Positions 1 through 7,868 are shown, numbered from the stretch's first letter. The stretch: DNA of 15,643 bases from Planctomycetota bacterium (GCA_016209665.1 JACQVT010000093.1:1-15643); one strand, 5' to 3'. Notes: generated by a model not told the origin, from the sequence alone. A program made the numbers and translations.

Positions 1-250
1 CATCCGGCCACAAGTCCACGTTATAAAGCCCGGGCCCGATGTCGGTGCGGCTCTTGCTCCAGTGATGCCAGCCGACCGAGGCCGGGCTGCCGTCCCCGGG
101 GCAGGCAAACCACCCCTGGTAGCCGGCCACGAGCTTGCCCTCCAACGTCATCGGGTCGACCCCCTGGGCCAGGGCCGCCGGCGCGGACCCGGCCCCCAGC
201 AGGACGCCACCGATGACAGGTCGAAACCAGCGTCCGAGTCGCCTCGACAT
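1..250 (-). CDS. Secreted GH71/GH99-like glycosidase, N-terminal part (runs off left edge)
   Basis: Only the first 83 codons are in the window. The ATG at 250 lies six bases after the TAG of the GH5-like gene and in the same frame, so the two are very likely cotranscribed. No strong Shine-Dalgarno is visible, which fits translational coupling. Residues 1-28 form a long signal peptide: a basic start (MSRRLGRWFR), a hydrophobic stretch (VIGGVLLGAG) and an A-L-A cleavage site before Q29. The mature start holds GKLVAGYQGWFACPGDGS (38-55), then WHHWSKS and NVDLWPD. The pattern GYQGWF, then a glycine-rich turn, then DxWPD is known from the N-terminus of the GH71/GH99-like proteins often annotated as xylosidase/arabinosidase in planctomycetes and Bacteroidetes. 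The catalytic residues lie outside the window, so family membership is a recognition call and the substrate is unknown. Confidence 0.72.
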   Translation of the reverse strand, partial: MSRRLGRWFRPVIGGVLLGAGSAPAALAQGVDPMTLEGKLVAGYQGWFACPGDGSPASVGWHHWSKSRTDIGPGLYNVDLWPD

Positions 251-256
251 GGATTG

Positions 257-3200
257 CTAACATCCGGGTTCCTGATGGGGACCACCCACGCACGGCAGGA
301 ACAGCAGCAGGTCATCGGGGTCCACGTCGGTGTCCCCGTCGAGGTCGGCATCCAGGCACGATTCGCCGATGGGACGGTTCCCACCCTCCATGCAGGATTG
401 AAAGTGCCCGAAGTCGCTCTGGTCGACGTCGTTGTCGCCGTCGAAATCCGCCCTCGATCGGACCAGCACCTGCCAGCTCTCCGTGTCCGAGCCTTCCGGG
501 TTGGTGGCCCGAACCTCAAAGGTGATAGGGCTGCCCAGATCGTCGAGCGCCGGCGTCCAGCCGCTCACCACGCCGCCCGTATCGACCTGTGCTCCCGGCG
601 GCCCCTGCACCACCGCCCACGTCGGGGCCGGACTCCCCTCAACGAGAGCGAGGGCCTGAATGTAGGGCACCCCCGGCCGGGCGATCACCGGATCGGGAGC
701 CACCTCGGCGATCACCGGCGCCCGGGCGCTCCCGCCCCCGATCGTCAGCTCGACCCAGTCGCACTTCATGGAAGCCCTATCGAGCCAGTTCGTCCGGAAC
801 TCGATGTCCTGCTGGCCCGTGCTGGTGAAGTTCAGCGTGAAGGTCTGGTAGGCGCTCACCGCCGTGAACTCCTGCCGGGTCAGCGTGCGCGAGGCCAGTT
901 GCCCGCCGCCGCCCCGCACGATCAACGTCACCACCGCCTCATTGTCGGCGGTGTTGTTGTCGATCATCAGCCGCCACTTGACCACGTGCTCGCCGGCGGG
1001 CACGGTGTCCAGCAGCGGGCCCGACGTCATCAGCCCGGCGGCGTCCAGGGCCACGTCCGCCGACCAGGCCAGTCCCTCCTTGCGGCCCACCGCGTGCGAC
1101 AACTGCTCGTCGTACTCGGCCTGGTATCGGCGGACGTTGAGGTCGATCGAGCCGATCTGGGCGATGAAGTTGTCGCACGCCGTGCGTTCCTCGCTGTCGA
1201 GCTGAGCGTACAGCCGCCCCTCCGGATCGCTCATGTTGAAGCTTCTAAAGGGCCGGGTATCGTTGCGGGGGCCGCCGTTGTGGAAGCACCAGCCGGCGGC
1301 CTCGGCGAGCTTGACGCCGGTCTCGCTTCGATAGAAATCCTCGGCCACGGGCTGCCACGCCGGTTCCTTGTCGCGGCGGAACGGCTCCTGCCAGTGAATC
1401 GGCACGCGTGTCCCGAGAACGGCCATCCAGCCCACGTACTTCTGCACCTCACCGAACGCCGTGGGCGGGAGGCTCAGCCGACCACCGTAGTGGACGGCCA
1501 GAAAGTCGACGTGCCCGACGGCCAGGTAGTTGTTCAGCTCACTCTGCGAGGACAGGCCGCCGCCGTTGGAGGCGGTGCACAGCCGCCCGGGGTCGATCGC
1601 CTTGACGGCGTTCACCAATTGCCCCATCTCCTCGAACGAGACAAAGACGCTGTTACCGTCGCGCTCGTTGGCCAGATCGAAATAAACGTTCCGGTAGGGC
1701 AGCAGCTCCGTCGCCAAGGTCCGGGCCGCGTTCAGGTGCTGGGACAGAGTGGTCGGGCTGTGCCATTCGTTGTTGGTGTCTCGAATCATCGTGACATCGA
1801 CGATGATGCCCCGGGCGTTGCACTCGGCAATCAGCGTCTTCAGCCGCGACATGTAAGGCTCGCGCACGTTGCCGCTCTTGTCCAAGGCCGAGACGTTGTC
1901 GCCCGTGGTCCACGGCCAGGCCCAGTAGGCCCAGCTCCGCAGCCAGTTGAACCCGTCGGCCACCATGTCGTCGAGATCCTGGGTGCGGAAACTTCCGGTC
2001 GTGATGTACTGCGAGCCGTAATAGCTGACGCCGTGGAGGAACGTCGGTTCGCCGTTGATCGTGAAGAACCGGCTGTCGCTGCTGATGCCGAGGGTCACAC
2101 CGGCCGGGGTCTCGGGCCGGGTCGTGAAGCTCCACACGTCGCCGGTGGTGGTCCCGTTGGCGCCGACGGAGTCGATCCGCCAGCAGTAGGTGGTGTCGTA
2201 CGCCAGGGGGCCGGGATCGAAGGCCGTGGACGTCTGATTCCCGCGCGGCGCCCCCGGGCTCGTCGTCCCGAAGTAGACGTCGTACGATGCCGCGCCCGAT
2301 GCCGCCGACCAGGAGAGGTCCGCGTCGGTCGCGACGTAGGTGGCCTGATGCGAGGGATTGGGGTTTGCGGCCTTGGCCGGCGGGCCGCTGACCCGGACCG
2401 TATCGATGTAGAAGGTGCCGCCCCCCACCCGGTGAATGCGCAGATCCGATCCGCCGTTCTCCCGGTTGCCGAAATAGCCGTCGGTGACGTGGAAGCCGGC
2501 GGTCTTCCAACTGTCGTCGCCGGTCAGCGTAACCGTGCCCGCGACCGTGTAGGCCGCGCTCGCCGAGTCGTACTGCAGCCGGATGGTGCCCGTCCCGGTG
2601 TCGTAGTAATCGAACGTGATGTCCACCGTGGGCCGGCTGCCCTGGAAGGCGAAAGCGTCGCTGATCCCGAAGTAGAAGTAAAAGTCCTGGGCGGGATCGA
2701 CGTTCTGGCGGCAGTTCCTGCCGCCGATGGTGGCCGGCGTCGTGTCGCCGTCGCCGACCTGCGGATGGGTCATGCCGTCCTCGACGTTCGTCGTGCCCAG
2801 ATCGATCGAGACTTCGGTGGGGATGACCACCGAGCCGCCCGGCGGGGTGGCAATCCCCCCGAGGTCCTCCTCGTAGACCCGCAGCAGCGAGTAGGTGGTG
2901 CCGGGAGCCCCGCCAAACTCCCGATTGCTGGTCGTGGCCGTCCAGAAGCTCGAGCCCAACTCGATGTGCAGTCTCCCCGGCGTGAATGGATTATTCAGCG
3001 TCCATGGTGAGGGTCCGATCACCGAGAGCGGTTGACCGGGCAGCCCGCGCCAGATCTTCACCGTTCGATTGTTCCACGTCACGCGGAAACGGTAGGTCAC
3101 CGTGCCATCCCAGGACAAAACCGGGGAGAAACCGGCCTTCCAATCGGTATCGCTGGGACCTGCTCGCCCGGACAGCTTGAGCTTGTTGGTGTACGTGGGC

Positions 3201-3622
3201 CACTCTTCGTCGTTGATCTTCCGCATCATGACGGCGTACGGGCTGGCCCAGAAGTCATCCTTCACGGTGGCCGGCTGCAGGCCGGTGCTGTCGCAGGCCT
3301 CCGCGATTTCGTTGCCCGTGCAGCCGGCGTTCGGATACAGGCCGGTCACATCGAACTCGAAGCTGCCCGTGCCGTCGCTGCCCTTACCGGGCAGATCGTA
3401 CCAGACGAAGTCCCTGCTTCGGGGCTGGCCGTGGGTACTCGTGCCCCCGCTGTGCGTGAGCGTGTATCCGTTGGCCGAGAACGCTCCGCTGCCCCATTGA
3501 CCGGAGATCTTGCTCGCGTCCCTGAGAGAATCCTCGAAGACCGGGGTCTGGCCGAAGGCCCCTGCCGAGAGCAGAACCTTCACGCCCACCACGACAAACG
3601 CTGAGGATCTTACCGTCAACAC
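257..3622 (-). CDS. Secreted multidomain GH5-like (clan GH-A) glycosidase with dockerin-like C-terminus
   Basis: This 1121-residue protein likely hydrolyses a beta-linked polysaccharide outside the cell. The order is signal peptide (about 1-25, ending AGAFGQ), a concanavalin-like N-terminal region (about 26-270), a jelly-roll carbohydrate-binding-like module (about 275-400, ending FYIDTVRVSG), a fibronectin-III-like module (about 411-503, with YDVYFGT and VWSFTT), a TIM barrel (about 510-800), a beta-sandwich linker, an Ig-like domain and two EF-hand loops (DFDGDNDVDQSDF and DLDGDTDVDPDDL). In the barrel, E653 in YFDLANERDGN fits the acid/base after an Asn, and E746 in IHWQEPF fits the nucleophile; the 93-residue spacing is normal for GH5. 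GTG at 3622 is chosen because GGAGG lies seven bases upstream and a signal peptide follows at once; GTG 3658 and ATG 3646 are weaker. The substrate and the exact GH5 subfamily cannot be read from the sequence. Confidence 0.85.
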   Translation of the reverse strand: MLTVRSSAFVVVGVKVLLSAGAFGQTPVFEDSLRDASKISGQWGSGAFSANGYTLTHSGGTSTHGQPRSRDFVWYDLPGKGSDGTGSFEFDVTGLYPNAGCTGNEIAEACDSTGLQPATVKDDFWASPYAVMMRKINDEEWPTYTNKLKLSGRAGPSDTDWKAGFSPVLSWDGTVTYRFRVTWNNRTVKIWRGLPGQPLSVIGPSPWTLNNPFTPGRLHIELGSSFWTATTSNREFGGAPGTTYSLLRVYEEDLGGIATPPGGSVVIPTEVSIDLGTTNVEDGMTHPQVGDGDTTPATIGGRNCRQNVDPAQDFYFYFGISDAFAFQGSRPTVDITFDYYDTGTGTIRLQYDSASAAYTVAGTVTLTGDDSWKTAGFHVTDGYFGNRENGGSDLRIHRVGGGTFYIDTVRVSGPPAKAANPNPSHQATYVATDADLSWSAASGAASYDVYFGTTSPGAPRGNQTSTAFDPGPLAYDTTYCWRIDSVGANGTTTGDVWSFTTRPETPAGVTLGISSDSRFFTINGEPTFLHGVSYYGSQYITTGSFRTQDLDDMVADGFNWLRSWAYWAWPWTTGDNVSALDKSGNVREPYMSRLKTLIAECNARGIIVDVTMIRDTNNEWHSPTTLSQHLNAARTLATELLPYRNVYFDLANERDGNSVFVSFEEMGQLVNAVKAIDPGRLCTASNGGGLSSQSELNNYLAVGHVDFLAVHYGGRLSLPPTAFGEVQKYVGWMAVLGTRVPIHWQEPFRRDKEPAWQPVAEDFYRSETGVKLAEAAGWCFHNGGPRNDTRPFRSFNMSDPEGRLYAQLDSEERTACDNFIAQIGSIDLNVRRYQAEYDEQLSHAVGRKEGLAWSADVALDAAGLMTSGPLLDTVPAGEHVVKWRLMIDNNTADNEAVVTLIVRGGGGQLASRTLTRQEFTAVSAYQTFTLNFTSTGQQDIEFRTNWLDRASMKCDWVELTIGGGSARAPVIAEVAPDPVIARPGVPYIQALALVEGSPAPTWAVVQGPPGAQVDTGGVVSGWTPALDDLGSPITFEVRATNPEGSDTESWQVLVRSRADFDGDNDVDQSDFGHFQSCMEGGNRPIGESCLDADLDGDTDVDPDDLLLFLPCVGGPHQEPGC

Positions 3623-3627
3623 CTGTT

Positions 3628-3634
3628 CACCTCC
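3628..3634 (-). promoter_or_regulatory. Ribosome binding site fixing the GTG start of the GH5-like gene
   Basis: The minus strand reads GGAGGTG, with GGAGG seven bases before GTG at 3622-3620. The open frame extends upstream to GTG 3658, but that start has no comparable site and would put twelve non-hydrophobic residues before the signal peptide. The site therefore decides the start. TTG at 3619 is also within reach. Confidence 0.7.
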
Positions 3635-3670
3635 GGCCAATCCCATGCTTCGCCTCACTTCAGGAAGCGA

Positions 3671-3745
3671 TTACCGCCGCCGCAACAAGGGTGCCGCCCA
3701 CAGCATGGCGGCGGTCCCCAGCAAAACACGTGCTCGCTTCCTCAT
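3671..3745 (-). CDS. 24-residue leader ORF with strong ribosome binding site
   Basis: A short frame opens with ATG at 3745, seven bases after AGGAGG (minus strand 3758-3753), one of the best ribosome binding sites in the window. It encodes a basic start (MRKRAR), a hydrophobic core (VLLGTAAMLWAAPLL) and three arginines before TAA. It ends 48 bases before the GTG of the GH5-like gene and is in the same frame. The composition looks like a signal peptide with no mature protein. It could be a translated leader that affects expression of the glycosidase, or the remnant of an older start cut off by a TAA. There is no family to compare with; its reality rests on the ribosome binding site and position. 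Confidence 0.42.
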   Translation of the reverse strand: MRKRARVLLGTAAMLWAAPLLRRR

Positions 3746-3844
3746 CTCGACTCCTCCTCTCGCTTGGGATCCTCTGTTCCTCACCCGCTTCTACTCGCCC
3801 AGCCGACACACCGTGCCTCTCGGCCCGGACGCCGGAAAGGCCGC

Positions 3845-6367
3845 TCAGTCGTCACACGTGATCGCGGCGGGCACGCCCGGTCCGCTCGCGCAATCCTCGA
3901 AGTCCGCGAAGTCCCACGCCGACACGTGCCCGTCGCCGTTGCGATCGAAGCACCCGCAATTGACGGGCGGCCCGAAATCGGTCACGGGCAGCGTCAAGCC
4001 GGTCAGGCATCGCTGCCACGCCGCGAAATCCACCGGGTCCACGTCGCCGTCGCGGTCGGCGTCGGCGAACGGATCCGGACAGGCACCGACCACCAGGCTG
4101 CGCCCCAGGCAGGCGAGTTCCTGCCCCGGAGCGAACGCCCCGCTGGGCGTGGCGCTGACCCAGTCGAAGCTGATGGTCTGGGTGCTCGAGAGGTGGTCGG
4201 CCCCGAAGCCGAAGTAGTCCGTGGCATAGGTGCTGATCGCCGCTGCGTCGGCGACCTGCCCGACGGGTACGGGGTTCTCATCGAAATAGAACGTGATCGC
4301 GCGGCCATAGCCGGTGTCCCCGCCGCCGATGACCGTCATCCGGAGGATGTGGAAATCGCTGTTGGCCCGGGCGGGATCGTCGCTGTTGAACAGGTTTCGG
4401 CGGACCTCGGCGATGCGGCCCCCGTTGGCGCCGCCGGACCCCGGCCCGCTGAAGTGGTAGCCGGCGGAGAGCCCTGCCTCGTCGAAGACGAGGATGTTGC
4501 CTCCCTGGTCGTCCGTGGCCGCCTCCACCTTCACCCGGGCCACGATCGTCGCCCCTCGAGTCGGGACGATGCTGTCCACGCCGTCGCTCGGCGAGGAAAG
4601 CCACCGCTCCTTGCTCGTGCCGGTATCCACGATCCGCCACACCTTGCCATCCACCGCCAGCGGATTGTCGAGCACCATGCCCTGCTTGGCGTTGCCGGTT
4701 TCCGCCGGCAGTTCGAAGGAGTAACCCGGACCGAAGGAATCCGGCGTGTCCGGGTCCACCGCCCCGTCGTAGCGGAGGATCAACGGGGCGGTGGGGACTG
4801 TGTTGTCCACCCGGATCGTTCGTAACAGCTTGTCTGGCGGCGTGCACAGCGTGCGGAACAACAGGTGTACGTTCTTGAAGTCGGCAACGTCGCCTGCCTG
4901 CGGCGTGGTCGTTACCACCACGGTGTCCGTGGCTCCCGGCTGAACCGTCGTCGCGATGGGCTGGCCGGTGATGCTGTCCCAGTGAGCGTCGTCGATGCCG
5001 ATCTCCGGCCAGTCGAAGCGGGCGTCGCCGGCGGCGTTGGACTCCTCCACGGTAAACTCCATGGCGCTCGTCCCGGTGTTCCGGACCGTGAAAGGATACT
5101 CCAGCCCGGCCGGACAACTCCGGGCCCGCACCGCCCAGTCCTGACCCGGCTCCGTCAACGGAACCGGCGCGATCGTCCAGGGGCAGGTCTGGACAGTCAG
5201 CACAATGCGGCGGGTCTGAACCGTCGCCGGATCGCAGTCGTCCGTGAACCGCACGTATGCGGTGTGGACGCCGGGATCGAGGTTGGCGGCATCAATCGTC
5301 GCCGTGACCTTGTCGCTCTGCTCCGAGTTCAACGCCGTCGAGTCCTTGTCCAGCGACAACCATGCGTGATCGAGGGTGAGGCCCTGAGCATCGACTTCGC
5401 TGATCGAGTAGTTGACCGTGTTGGCCCCGCCGTTGATGACCGTATAGACGGCCTGGCTCGGGTCTGCCGGCTGGCCCGTCAGGGCAAACGCCGCCACGTC
5501 CGCTTCGGGCAGTACGACCGAACGGCAGGACGGCAGCGGCAGACGGACAATGACCGGATCCTCCGCGCCCAGTGCCTCCCCACTGTTGATCCGCAGCCAA
5601 TCCAGCGAGAAGTCCATCTTGGTCGTGTAGTTCGCCGTGGCGTCGATGCTGTTGACGTGGAACCCGCCGCCCCCGTTGCGGACCGGGCCGTAGTAATTGC
5701 CCTGCTGGGTGGTGCTCAGGTTCACGGCAGCCAGCACCGGCCACGGCGTCGTGCCGCTCTCCATGTCGTAGACCGTCACCACCGATCCGCTGACCGAAAA
5801 CCGCAGCGCCTTGTAGCCGCACCTCAGGGCCGGGACCTGAATGCGCGACCCGATCCGCGTGCCGCTTCCGTCGATGAACTCGATGAACCCGTTGTCCGGG
5901 GCGGCGCCGTTCGAGGAGATGCGGATGTTCGCGCCGGCCGACCTGTCATGGATGCCCATGGCCCGGCGGAAGGTGGCGTTGCCCTCGAGCCCGTAGTTGG
6001 CCTTGAGCCGCAGGTCGATGGTAAACGTGGCCCCCAGTCCGATCTGGTAGAAACCCGCGCTGGCATGGGCCGGATCCGTTGCGGAGTAGGCGTCGGTATC
6101 CAGAAAACTGGCGGTGCCGTCGCCGAGAAGGCCCGCCGGTCCAACGGGGAAGTTCTGGTTGTTGCAGACCAACGCAGGAAAATCGAAATCCCCGTTGGCC
6201 GCATCCCCGAACCCGTAACCGACCTTGACCATCGGCGTTGACTCATGGTCGGGCGGGACGGTCATTTCATAGTTCGTGAGGGTTTGGCCGGGGCTGGTCC
6301 CGGCTGACGCGAGACAGCCCACCACGACTGCACGGCACGTTCTGGACGCCGATCGCCTCCCAGCCAT
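3845..6367 (-). CDS. Secreted protein with two lectin-like modules, BACON-like middle and dockerin-like tail
   Basis: This 840-residue exported protein has no glycosidase active site that I recognise and more likely binds glycan or another surface component. ATG 6367 follows GAGGAG at good spacing. Residues 1 to about 27 are a signal peptide ending SPGQ. Residues 27-290 and about 526-752 look like two concanavalin/LamG-like beta-sandwich modules, each closing with a related segment (DFSLDWLRINSGEALGAED and SFDWVSATPSGAFAPGQE). Between them are two Ig-like repeats resembling BACON domains; the first has HAWLSLDKDS, then SDKVTATIDA and RRIVLTV. The tail carries two EF-hand loops (DADRDGDVDPVDF and DRNGDGHVSAWDF), the usual planctomycete dockerin-like end. 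It lies 222 bases upstream of the GH5-like start on the same strand and shares its tail type. Module boundaries are approximate. Confidence 0.8.
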   Translation of the reverse strand: MAGRRSASRTCRAVVVGCLASAGTSPGQTLTNYEMTVPPDHESTPMVKVGYGFGDAANGDFDFPALVCNNQNFPVGPAGLLGDGTASFLDTDAYSATDPAHASAGFYQIGLGATFTIDLRLKANYGLEGNATFRRAMGIHDRSAGANIRISSNGAAPDNGFIEFIDGSGTRIGSRIQVPALRCGYKALRFSVSGSVVTVYDMESGTTPWPVLAAVNLSTTQQGNYYGPVRNGGGGFHVNSIDATANYTTKMDFSLDWLRINSGEALGAEDPVIVRLPLPSCRSVVLPEADVAAFALTGQPADPSQAVYTVINGGANTVNYSISEVDAQGLTLDHAWLSLDKDSTALNSEQSDKVTATIDAANLDPGVHTAYVRFTDDCDPATVQTRRIVLTVQTCPWTIAPVPLTEPGQDWAVRARSCPAGLEYPFTVRNTGTSAMEFTVEESNAAGDARFDWPEIGIDDAHWDSITGQPIATTVQPGATDTVVVTTTPQAGDVADFKNVHLLFRTLCTPPDKLLRTIRVDNTVPTAPLILRYDGAVDPDTPDSFGPGYSFELPAETGNAKQGMVLDNPLAVDGKVWRIVDTGTSKERWLSSPSDGVDSIVPTRGATIVARVKVEAATDDQGGNILVFDEAGLSAGYHFSGPGSGGANGGRIAEVRRNLFNSDDPARANSDFHILRMTVIGGGDTGYGRAITFYFDENPVPVGQVADAAAISTYATDYFGFGADHLSSTQTISFDWVSATPSGAFAPGQELACLGRSLVVGACPDPFADADRDGDVDPVDFAAWQRCLTGLTLPVTDFGPPVNCGCFDRNGDGHVSAWDFADFEDCASGPGVPAAITCDD

Positions 6368-6462
6368 CGCTCCGCTCCTCTCCCGCGGCCCTCTCCGCGT
6401 TCACGGATGCCTGTCAAACGTATGACGGCTCCCGGCCGTCCACTCCTCCCCATCCCTCCGGC

Positions 6463-7440
6463 TTACGGCCTCGGCGGCCGATTCGCCGGAGCACTGAGGT
6501 CATACAACGATGACACGGTGAAGAACCCCAGGTTCACCGACCGGATCAGCGGCGACTCCACGTGACCGTCGTGGAACAGGCCGTTGGCCCGTCCGTCATG
6601 ACGGTTGTCGTTGATCATCCTCGGATCGCTCCCCCACCATAGGTGGCGTATTTCCTCGGCTGCCGGACCGAACATGTCGCGGAACTCGAACTTGTCGGGC
6701 CACGCGGTCTTGTTGGCATCGATGAGATAAACCAACTTGGCCGGCAGCGGCACCTTGTCCAGCTTGCTGAAGTTGGTCTTGTCGGTCACCCGATGGCCGT
6801 TCTTGTCCAGAAGCGCCTTGTCCATGACGAAGGCGTTGACGACGTAGTCATACGCGGACTCCGGCACCACGAGGGGGTCGGTATTGAAGGGGTCCCCCGG
6901 CCAGGGCGGAAACGACGGGCACTGCATCATGTCCATCTTGATGAAGATCCGGGCCATCACCTGGTCGCGGATCTTTCGATCGCTGGCCGTCGTCACGGAA
7001 GGCGGATCGAGATCCCGCGGAACGAGCGGCAGTCGGGGACCCCCGAGATAGGGCGAAAACCGCTCCGGCACCAGCAGCATCGGGTTCTTCTCGGTGTGAT
7101 TCTTGACGTACTCGTAATCCCGTGGAATGACGCCCCGGTAGACCTGGGCATACATCTGCATCGCCTGGCCGAACGTGTGCAGGTGGGTGCAGCACACGGT
7201 CGATCGGGTCCGGCTGCGAGCGGCGGCCAGCGACGGCAACAGGATGCTGACCAGCAAGGCGATGATGGCCACCACGACCAGCACCTCGATCAACGTGAAA
7301 CCCTGGACACGACGCGCGTCCGTCGAGCTTGGGGGGCGGGCATCCCTGCCCGCCTTCCCCTGGGCACGACTCGCGGCCGTCGAGCCTGGCGAAGGTTGGT
7401 CTCGCCCGGCTCTGGTCTGGATGTGCGTGCCATGCACCAT
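6463..7440 (-). CDS. Pseudopilin-like protein with prepilin cleavage/methylation motif and long leader
   Basis: The 325-residue protein has the type IV prepilin signature QG|FTLIEVLVVVAIIALLVS: cleavage is expected after G47, leaving F48 at +1 and E52 at +5, followed by a hydrophobic helix. The large globular part (about 75-325) resembles the planctomycete pseudopilins related to the type II secretion H-X9-DG family; it includes NDNRHDGRANGLFHDGHVE near residues 275-295. ATG 7440 is chosen because GGGAGG lies five bases upstream; the frame is open to 7683 without a better site. The resulting leader is 47 residues, much longer than the usual 5-15. It contains an imperfect internal repeat (PGSTAASRAQG, later PSSTDARRVQG) with a translated REP-like palindrome between the copies. 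Family membership is clear. Whether it is a fibre subunit, a secretion pseudopilin or a surface protein is not. Confidence 0.85.
   Translation of the reverse strand: MVHGTHIQTRAGRDQPSPGSTAASRAQGKAGRDARPPSSTDARRVQGFTLIEVLVVVAIIALLVSILLPSLAAARSRTRSTVCCTHLHTFGQAMQMYAQVYRGVIPRDYEYVKNHTEKNPMLLVPERFSPYLGGPRLPLVPRDLDPPSVTTASDRKIRDQVMARIFIKMDMMQCPSFPPWPGDPFNTDPLVVPESAYDYVVNAFVMDKALLDKNGHRVTDKTNFSKLDKVPLPAKLVYLIDANKTAWPDKFEFRDMFGPAAEEIRHLWWGSDPRMINDNRHDGRANGLFHDGHVESPLIRSVNLGFFTVSSLYDLSAPANRPPRP
7302..7390. repeat. Imperfect 32-bp direct repeat flanking a REP-like palindrome
   Basis: Positions 7302-7333 and 7359-7390 match at 27 of 32 bases by eye, with starts 57 bases (19 codons) apart. The repeat lies inside the pseudopilin leader and is in frame, so the protein carries two related 11-residue blocks before the cleavage site. 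The palindrome at 7335-7354 starts at the end of the right-hand part of the first copy and fills the space between the copies. This looks like a duplication of the end of the leader associated with insertion of the palindrome. Confidence 0.7.
7331..7357. repeat. REP-like palindrome, copy 1 (inside pseudopilin leader)
   Basis: GGCGGGCA (7335-7342) and TGCCCGCC (7347-7354) form an 8-bp perfect inverted repeat around TCCC. Six G precede the C of the left arm and TTC follows the right arm. The 27-base unit matches copy 2 at 12218-12244 in 26 of 27 positions. On the minus strand it is translated as K-A-G-R-D-A-R-P in the pseudopilin leader. Confidence 0.75.
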
Positions 7441-7496
7441 GGAGTCCTCCCGACGTCGCTCGTTTCCGGTGCGGCCGGAAGCTTCGCGTCGCCTCG

Positions 7497-7868
7497 TCAC
7501 GGCCCTCGGGCCGATGCGTTCTCGTGGCCGTCGTTGATCGGGACCAGCGCGGCCGAGCCGCACTTGAAGCAATACGGGTCGCGGCTTTCCCGCTCCAGCC
7601 GGAATGTGTCGACGGGCACGTTTTGCCCGCACGCCGTACAACGCAAGGCCGGCCACAGCGACCTCTTTCCGCAGTTCGGACATTGGGCCGGCCGGTCGGT
7701 CAGCTCATGCGTGCTCGCGTACCCGCACGACGAGCAGGCCACCGGCCGAGTCAACCGAATGACCTGAGGCTCCGAGCCCAGCGTCCGGATGGACACCACC
7801 AGGGCCAGACCCACCAGGCACGCCACGCCGCCACCCACAGCCCACGATGACCACTTGCCGTCGAGCAT
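7497..7868 (-). CDS. Membrane-anchored double zinc-ribbon protein, function unknown
   Basis: A 123-residue protein with one N-terminal transmembrane helix (about residues 9-27, WAVGGGVACLVGLALVVSI) followed by a soluble part with four C-x-x-C knuckles: C45/C48, C63/C66, C77/C80 and C100/C103. The pairs suggest two zinc ribbons that bind metal by four cysteines each. ATG 7868 is used because the helix follows directly and GAGG lies upstream, although spacing is long; the frame stays open to a GTG at 7946, which would add 26 residues without obvious structure. It sits 56 bases upstream of the pseudopilin start on the same strand and is the first gene of the left block. I do not recognise a named family. 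The pairing with a pseudopilin suggests a role in its assembly or regulation, which is inference. Confidence 0.75.
   Translation of the reverse strand: MLDGKWSSWAVGGGVACLVGLALVVSIRTLGSEPQVIRLTRPVACSSCGYASTHELTDRPAQCPNCGKRSLWPALRCTACGQNVPVDTFRLERESRDPYCFKCGSAALVPINDGHENASARGP

Noticed and set aside
62..3010. A 982-codon plus-strand open frame opposite the GH5-like gene
   Set aside because: It is antisense to a protein with clear domains and motifs. Its translation is rich in R, G, P and V with no recognisable motif, as expected from high-GC third positions. The same holds for the frames at 4865-6241 plus, 6643-7767 plus, 9799-10647 minus and 13421-15013 minus.
6424..6440. Hairpin GACGGC-TCCCG-GCCGTC downstream of the pseudopilin gene
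   Set aside because: The stem is only six base pairs and no T-run follows on the minus strand, so it is not convincing as a terminator.
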